In this document: one piece after another, positions 7,043 through 9,215 of the stretch
Numbering within the stretch: the first letter of the stretch is position 1
Layout: every line of letters begins with the position of its first letter
Assembly (NCBI GenBank): GCA_026984895.1
Contig: JALSRF010000378.1
Span: 1 to 9,215, forward strand
Direction: 5' to 3'
Source of the DNA: Paracoccaceae bacterium
Lineage (GTDB): Bacteria > Pseudomonadota > Alphaproteobacteria > Rhodobacterales > Rhodobacteraceae
Length of the DNA: 9,215 nucleotides
Notes under the pieces: generated by a model
What the model was told of the DNA's origin: nothing
Database searches by the model: none
The model's input: only the letters and a program-made list of their open reading frames with translations
Position numbers and translations under genes: made by a program

Positions 7043-7083
7043 TTCCGCTCGCGTCCGCACCGCCCCCGGGGTATGGGGACGGA

Positions 7084-8310
7084 ATGAAAACCGTTGGACT
7101 TGACGAAGCCGCCGGCCTGCCGTTCTGGCGACGGCCGCTGGCGCTGCTGCTGATCATGGCCTTTGCCATGCCGGTTTCCTTTGCCACATGGAGCGCGCTG
7201 CTGAACAATTTCGTCATCGAGCGGGCCGGCTTTACCGGCGTCGAAATCGGCTGGCTGCAAAGCGTGCGCGAGGTTCCGGGCCTGCTGGCGGTGGGGGTGA
7301 TCTCGCTCTTGCTGTTCATCCGCGAACAGGTGCTGGGGCTTGTGGCGCTGCTGCTGCTGGGGGTGGCAACGGCCATCACGGCACAGTTCCCCAGCTTCGG
7401 CGGGCTGCTGGGTGTCACCCTGCTGTCGTCCTTCGGGTTCCACTATTACGAGACGGTGAACCAGTCGCTCCAGTTGCAGTGGATCGATCGCGCGCGCGCG
7501 CCGCAGCTTCTGGGCTGGATCGTCGCGGCCGGCTCGGCGGCCTCGCTGCTGTCCTACAGCCTGCTGGTTGTCACGTGGAAAGCCTTCGACCTGTCCTATG
7601 AGCTTGTCTACATGGTGAGCGGCGGGTTTACCGCCGGCGTTGCGCTTTTGTGCCTGCTGTTCTTTGCGCAGTTCCGCTCGCGCACGGTGCAGCGCCGGCA
7701 CATGGTGCTGCGCAGGCGCTACTGGCTCTACTATGCGCTGCAACTCATGGCCGGTGCGCGGCGGCAGATATTCGTGGTCTTCGCCGCCTTCATGATGGTC
7801 GAACGCTTCGGCTTCCAGGTGAACCAGCTGACCGCGCTGTTCCTGATCAACTTCATCGCCAACATGCTGTTCGCGCCGGTTATGGGGCGCGCGATCGCCC
7901 GCTGGGGAGAGCGCCGCGCGCTGGCGTTCGAATACATCGGGCTGATGGCGGTGTTTCTTGCCTATGGCGGGGTCTACTATCTGGGCTGGGGCATGTTCGT
8001 TGCGGCGGGGCTTTATGTGGTGGATCACCTGTTCTTCGCGCTGGCGTTCGCGCTCAAGACCTATTTCCAGAAGATCGCCGACCCGGCCGATATTGCGCCC
8101 ACTGCGGCGGTCGCCTTTACCATCAACCACATCGCCGCGGTGTTCCTGCCGGTCGGGCTGGGCTATGTCTGGGTGAAATCTCCGGCGCTGGTGTTCGCCA
8201 TCGCGGCAATGTTTGCGGCACTGTCGCTTGCGCTGGCGCTGATGGTGCCGCGCCACCCCGAACCGGGGCATGAAACCGTGTGGTCTTCGCGGCGGCGGGC
8301 GCTGGTCTGA
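7084..8310 (+). CDS. Major facilitator superfamily (MFS) permease, substrate unknown
   Basis: The 408-residue protein shows about twelve hydrophobic segments (near 18-40, 63-80, 83-100, 106-122, 142-163, 173-196, 213-235, 247-268, 281-300, 303-325, 340-362 and 366-387). A basic cytoplasmic linker at about 197-213 (RSRTVQRRHMVLRRR) separates two six-helix halves, the classic MFS layout. A motif-A-like loop GRAIARWGERRA (268-279) lies between helices 8 and 9; the matching helix 2-3 loop in the first half is not recognisable. The helix 4 region has an unusual polar-aromatic run, FHYYETVNQSLQLQW (119-133), which could line the pore. The start is ATG 7084 with a GGGGAC purine tract just upstream. 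The frame is open to 6151 only because it runs antisense to the YeeE gene. I do not recognise the subfamily and assign no substrate. The divergent permease and shared FNR-type box suggest use under low oxygen. Confidence 0.85.
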   Translation: MKTVGLDEAAGLPFWRRPLALLLIMAFAMPVSFATWSALLNNFVIERAGFTGVEIGWLQSVREVPGLLAVGVISLLLFIREQVLGLVALLLLGVATAITAQFPSFGGLLGVTLLSSFGFHYYETVNQSLQLQWIDRARAPQLLGWIVAAGSAASLLSYSLLVVTWKAFDLSYELVYMVSGGFTAGVALLCLLFFAQFRSRTVQRRHMVLRRRYWLYYALQLMAGARRQIFVVFAAFMMVERFGFQVNQLTALFLINFIANMLFAPVMGRAIARWGERRALAFEYIGLMAVFLAYGGVYYLGWGMFVAAGLYVVDHLFFALAFALKTYFQKIADPADIAPTAAVAFTINHIAAVFLPVGLGYVWVKSPALVFAIAAMFAALSLALALMVPRHPEPGHETVWSSRRRALV

Positions 8311-8322
8311 GACCGATGCCCG

Positions 8323-8389
8323 GACCCCGTGCCCGGTCCCCTTGGCAGACCCTGTGCCCGGTCACCTTGGCAGACCCCGTGCCCCGACC
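8323..8389. repeat. 25-bp tandem repeat, two full copies plus a partial third
   Basis: Copies at 8323-8347 and 8348-8372 differ at two positions (C/T and C/A). A third copy begins at 8373 with GACCCCGTGCCC and decays after about 17 nt. Each unit contains CTTGGCA at its end and short GGACC/GGTCC-type complementarity, so transcripts could fold locally. It begins 12 nt after the MFS stop codon. Confidence 0.8.
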
Positions 8390-8469
8390 CGGCGAGAGGG
8401 CGCAGGCGGGCGCGCGCGGGCAGGCGGGCCGCCCACCGCCGTGCGTTCGGCCGGGCGCGCGGCGGCGAC

Positions 8470-8497
8470 TTGACCGCGCCGGGCCCAGGGCTTAAGG
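8470..8497 (+). promoter_or_regulatory. Weak candidate promoter for prmA
   Basis: TTGACC (8470-8475) is a good -35 hexamer. Sixteen nt downstream lies TTAAGG (8492-8497), a poor -10. A start near 8503 would give prmA a leader of about 140 nt containing the large hairpin at 8564-8613. The -10 mismatch keeps confidence low. Confidence 0.25.
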
Positions 8498-8563
8498 CAT
8501 GTCGCCCGGGCGCGGGACCCGGTCCCGGAGCCGGTCCCGAGCCCCGGAACATGCGAAAACAGG

Positions 8564-8613
8564 GCGCCGGAGCGTTTCGCGTGACTGGGGATGAAGGCGA
8601 CACGCTCCGGCGC
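8564..8613. repeat. 12-bp perfect inverted repeat (large hairpin) ahead of prmA
   Basis: GCGCCGGAGCGT (8564-8575) is perfectly complementary to ACGCTCCGGCGC (8602-8613). After one mismatch (8576 with 8601) the stem continues with TCGC (8577-8580) and GCGA (8597-8600), leaving a 16-nt loop. It ends 31 nt before the prmA ATG. No U-run follows on the plus strand. On the minus strand a short TTTT lies a few bases beyond the stem. Possible roles are a terminator for upstream transcription, a structured prmA leader, or a palindromic repetitive element. Confidence 0.75.
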
Positions 8614-8644
8614 GCCACAAGAGCGAAAAGGCCGAAAACGCATC

Positions 8645-9215
8645 ATGGCCACCTATACCGCATTGACGACCTTGCCCGACCGCGCCCGGGCCGAGCGCCT
8701 GGGCGCGGCGCTCGAACGGCTGGAGCCGTCCCCTGCCGGCGTCGGCGTGTTCGAACTTGAAGACGGTTCGGGCAACTGGGAGGTGGGCGGCTACTTCACC
8801 GCCCCGCCGGACGAGACCGCGCTGGCGCTGCTGGCGGCGGCCACGGGCGCGGCGCCTTTCGCCGTTTCCCGGCTGCCTCAAACCGACTGGGTGGCCCATG
8901 TCCGGCGCGAACTGACCCCGGTGGAGGCGGGGCGGTTCTTCGTCCATGGCAGCCATGATGCCGACAAGCTGCCCGAGGGGCGTATCGGCCTGCTGATCGA
9001 GGCGGCCATGGCCTTCGGCACGGGGCACCACGGCACCACGCTGGGGTGCCTGCGCGCGCTCGATCGCCTGGCGGCCGGCGACTTCCGCCCGGCGCGCGTG
9101 GCCGATATCGGCTGCGGCACCGCGGTGCTGGCGATGGCGGCGGCTCGTGTCTTCGATGCCGTGGTGATCGCCAGCGACATCGACGAGGTGGCCGTTCAGG
9201 TGGCCGAAGCCAACC
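8645..9215 (+). CDS. prmA: Ribosomal protein L11 methyltransferase PrmA (3' end outside window)
   Basis: PrmA uses S-adenosylmethionine to methylate ribosomal protein L11 (trimethylation of its target amino groups in E. coli). The frame is open from ATG 8645 to the window edge, giving 190 residues of a protein usually near 290. An amino-terminal L11-recognition domain covers about 1-80. The linker has DWVAHVRREL...FFVHGSHD (81-105), followed by the PrmA hallmark AFGTGHHGTTLGCL (123-136). Methyltransferase motif I is ADIGCGTAVLAMAAA (153-167), and the SAM-ribose acidic loop is ASDIDEVAV (176-184). The catalytic-domain carboxyl end, including the expected NPPY/NILA-type region, lies beyond the edge. 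The ribosome-binding site is weak. The preceding hairpin and 334-nt spacer suggest transcription independent of the MFS gene. Confidence 0.93.
   Translation, partial: MATYTALTTLPDRARAERLGAALERLEPSPAGVGVFELEDGSGNWEVGGYFTAPPDETALALLAAATGAAPFAVSRLPQTDWVAHVRRELTPVEAGRFFVHGSHDADKLPEGRIGLLIEAAMAFGTGHHGTTLGCLRALDRLAAGDFRPARVADIGCGTAVLAMAAARVFDAVVIASDIDEVAVQVAEAN

Larger units (their letters stand above)
8311..8644. other. Gene-free spacer between the MFS gene and prmA
   Basis: This 334-nt stretch has no convincing coding region; the open frames through it are GC-driven and match no family I know. It holds a 25-bp tandem repeat (8323-8389), a small GGGACC-C-GGTCCC inverted repeat (8516-8528), a weak promoter candidate (8470-8497) and a long hairpin (8564-8613). 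The first part probably serves as the MFS 3' end and the rest as the prmA leader. Confidence 0.6.

Noticed and set aside
6151..7083. Upstream extension of the MFS frame to 6151.
   Set aside because: The extension is antisense to the YeeE gene and hydrophilic. ATG 7084 gives a normal MFS amino terminus.
5728..8271. An 847-codon open frame on the minus strand across the YeeE gene, the divergent promoter and the MFS gene.
   Set aside because: Its translation is low-complexity (His, Gln, Arg-rich), crosses a promoter region and matches no family. The real genes on both sides have clear motifs. High third-position GC keeps the antisense frame open.
8329..8760. Plus-strand frame spanning the spacer before prmA, considered as a small gene.
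   Set aside because: It runs through tandem repeats and the hairpin, overlaps prmA in another frame, and is Arg/Gly/Pro-rich with no recognisable domain.

Overview
The window comes from a high-GC alphaproteobacterium, most likely a member of the Rhodobacteraceae (Rhodobacter/Paracoccus-like). Supporting signs are the strong G/C third-position bias, a choline-dependent phosphatidylcholine synthase, the layout priA <-> transaldolase - DUF484 - xerC, and an FNR-type operator. Nearly every base lies in a conventional gene. The many long overlapping open frames are GC-driven shadows.

Left part, 1-3344: a 14-residue carboxyl-terminal tail of what looks like isoleucyl-tRNA synthetase ends at 45 on the plus strand. 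A short GC-rich minisatellite follows. Four genes then run on the minus strand. In transcription order they are an FSA-type transaldolase (2691-3344), a DUF484 protein (1943-2650), the tyrosine recombinase XerC (1026-1955) and phosphatidylcholine synthase Pcs (214-903). The first three look like one operon: there is a 40-nt gap after tal and a 13-nt overlap between DUF484 and xerC. Pcs stands 122 nt further on and may be transcribed separately.

Middle, 3345-5843: an 87-nt divergent promoter region separates tal from priA (3432-5627, plus strand), the primosomal helicase for replication restart. XerC (dimer resolution) and PriA (fork restart) are both chromosome-maintenance functions and sit back to back here. 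A 216-nt convergent gap follows priA.

Right part, 5844-9215: a YeeE/YedE-family sulphur-compound permease (5844-6923, minus) and a 12-helix MFS permease of unknown substrate (7084-8310, plus) diverge from a 160-nt region. That region holds a 9-of-10 match to the FNR/FnrL box. A 334-nt repeat-bearing spacer leads to prmA (ribosomal protein L11 methyltransferase), which runs off the right edge after 190 codons.

I found no phage, IS element, CRISPR array, tRNA, rRNA or defence-type cassette. The least explained items are the shared FNR operator between the two transporters, the long inverted repeat just upstream of prmA, and two small tandem-repeat patches. I do not see evidence for a wholly new multi-gene system.
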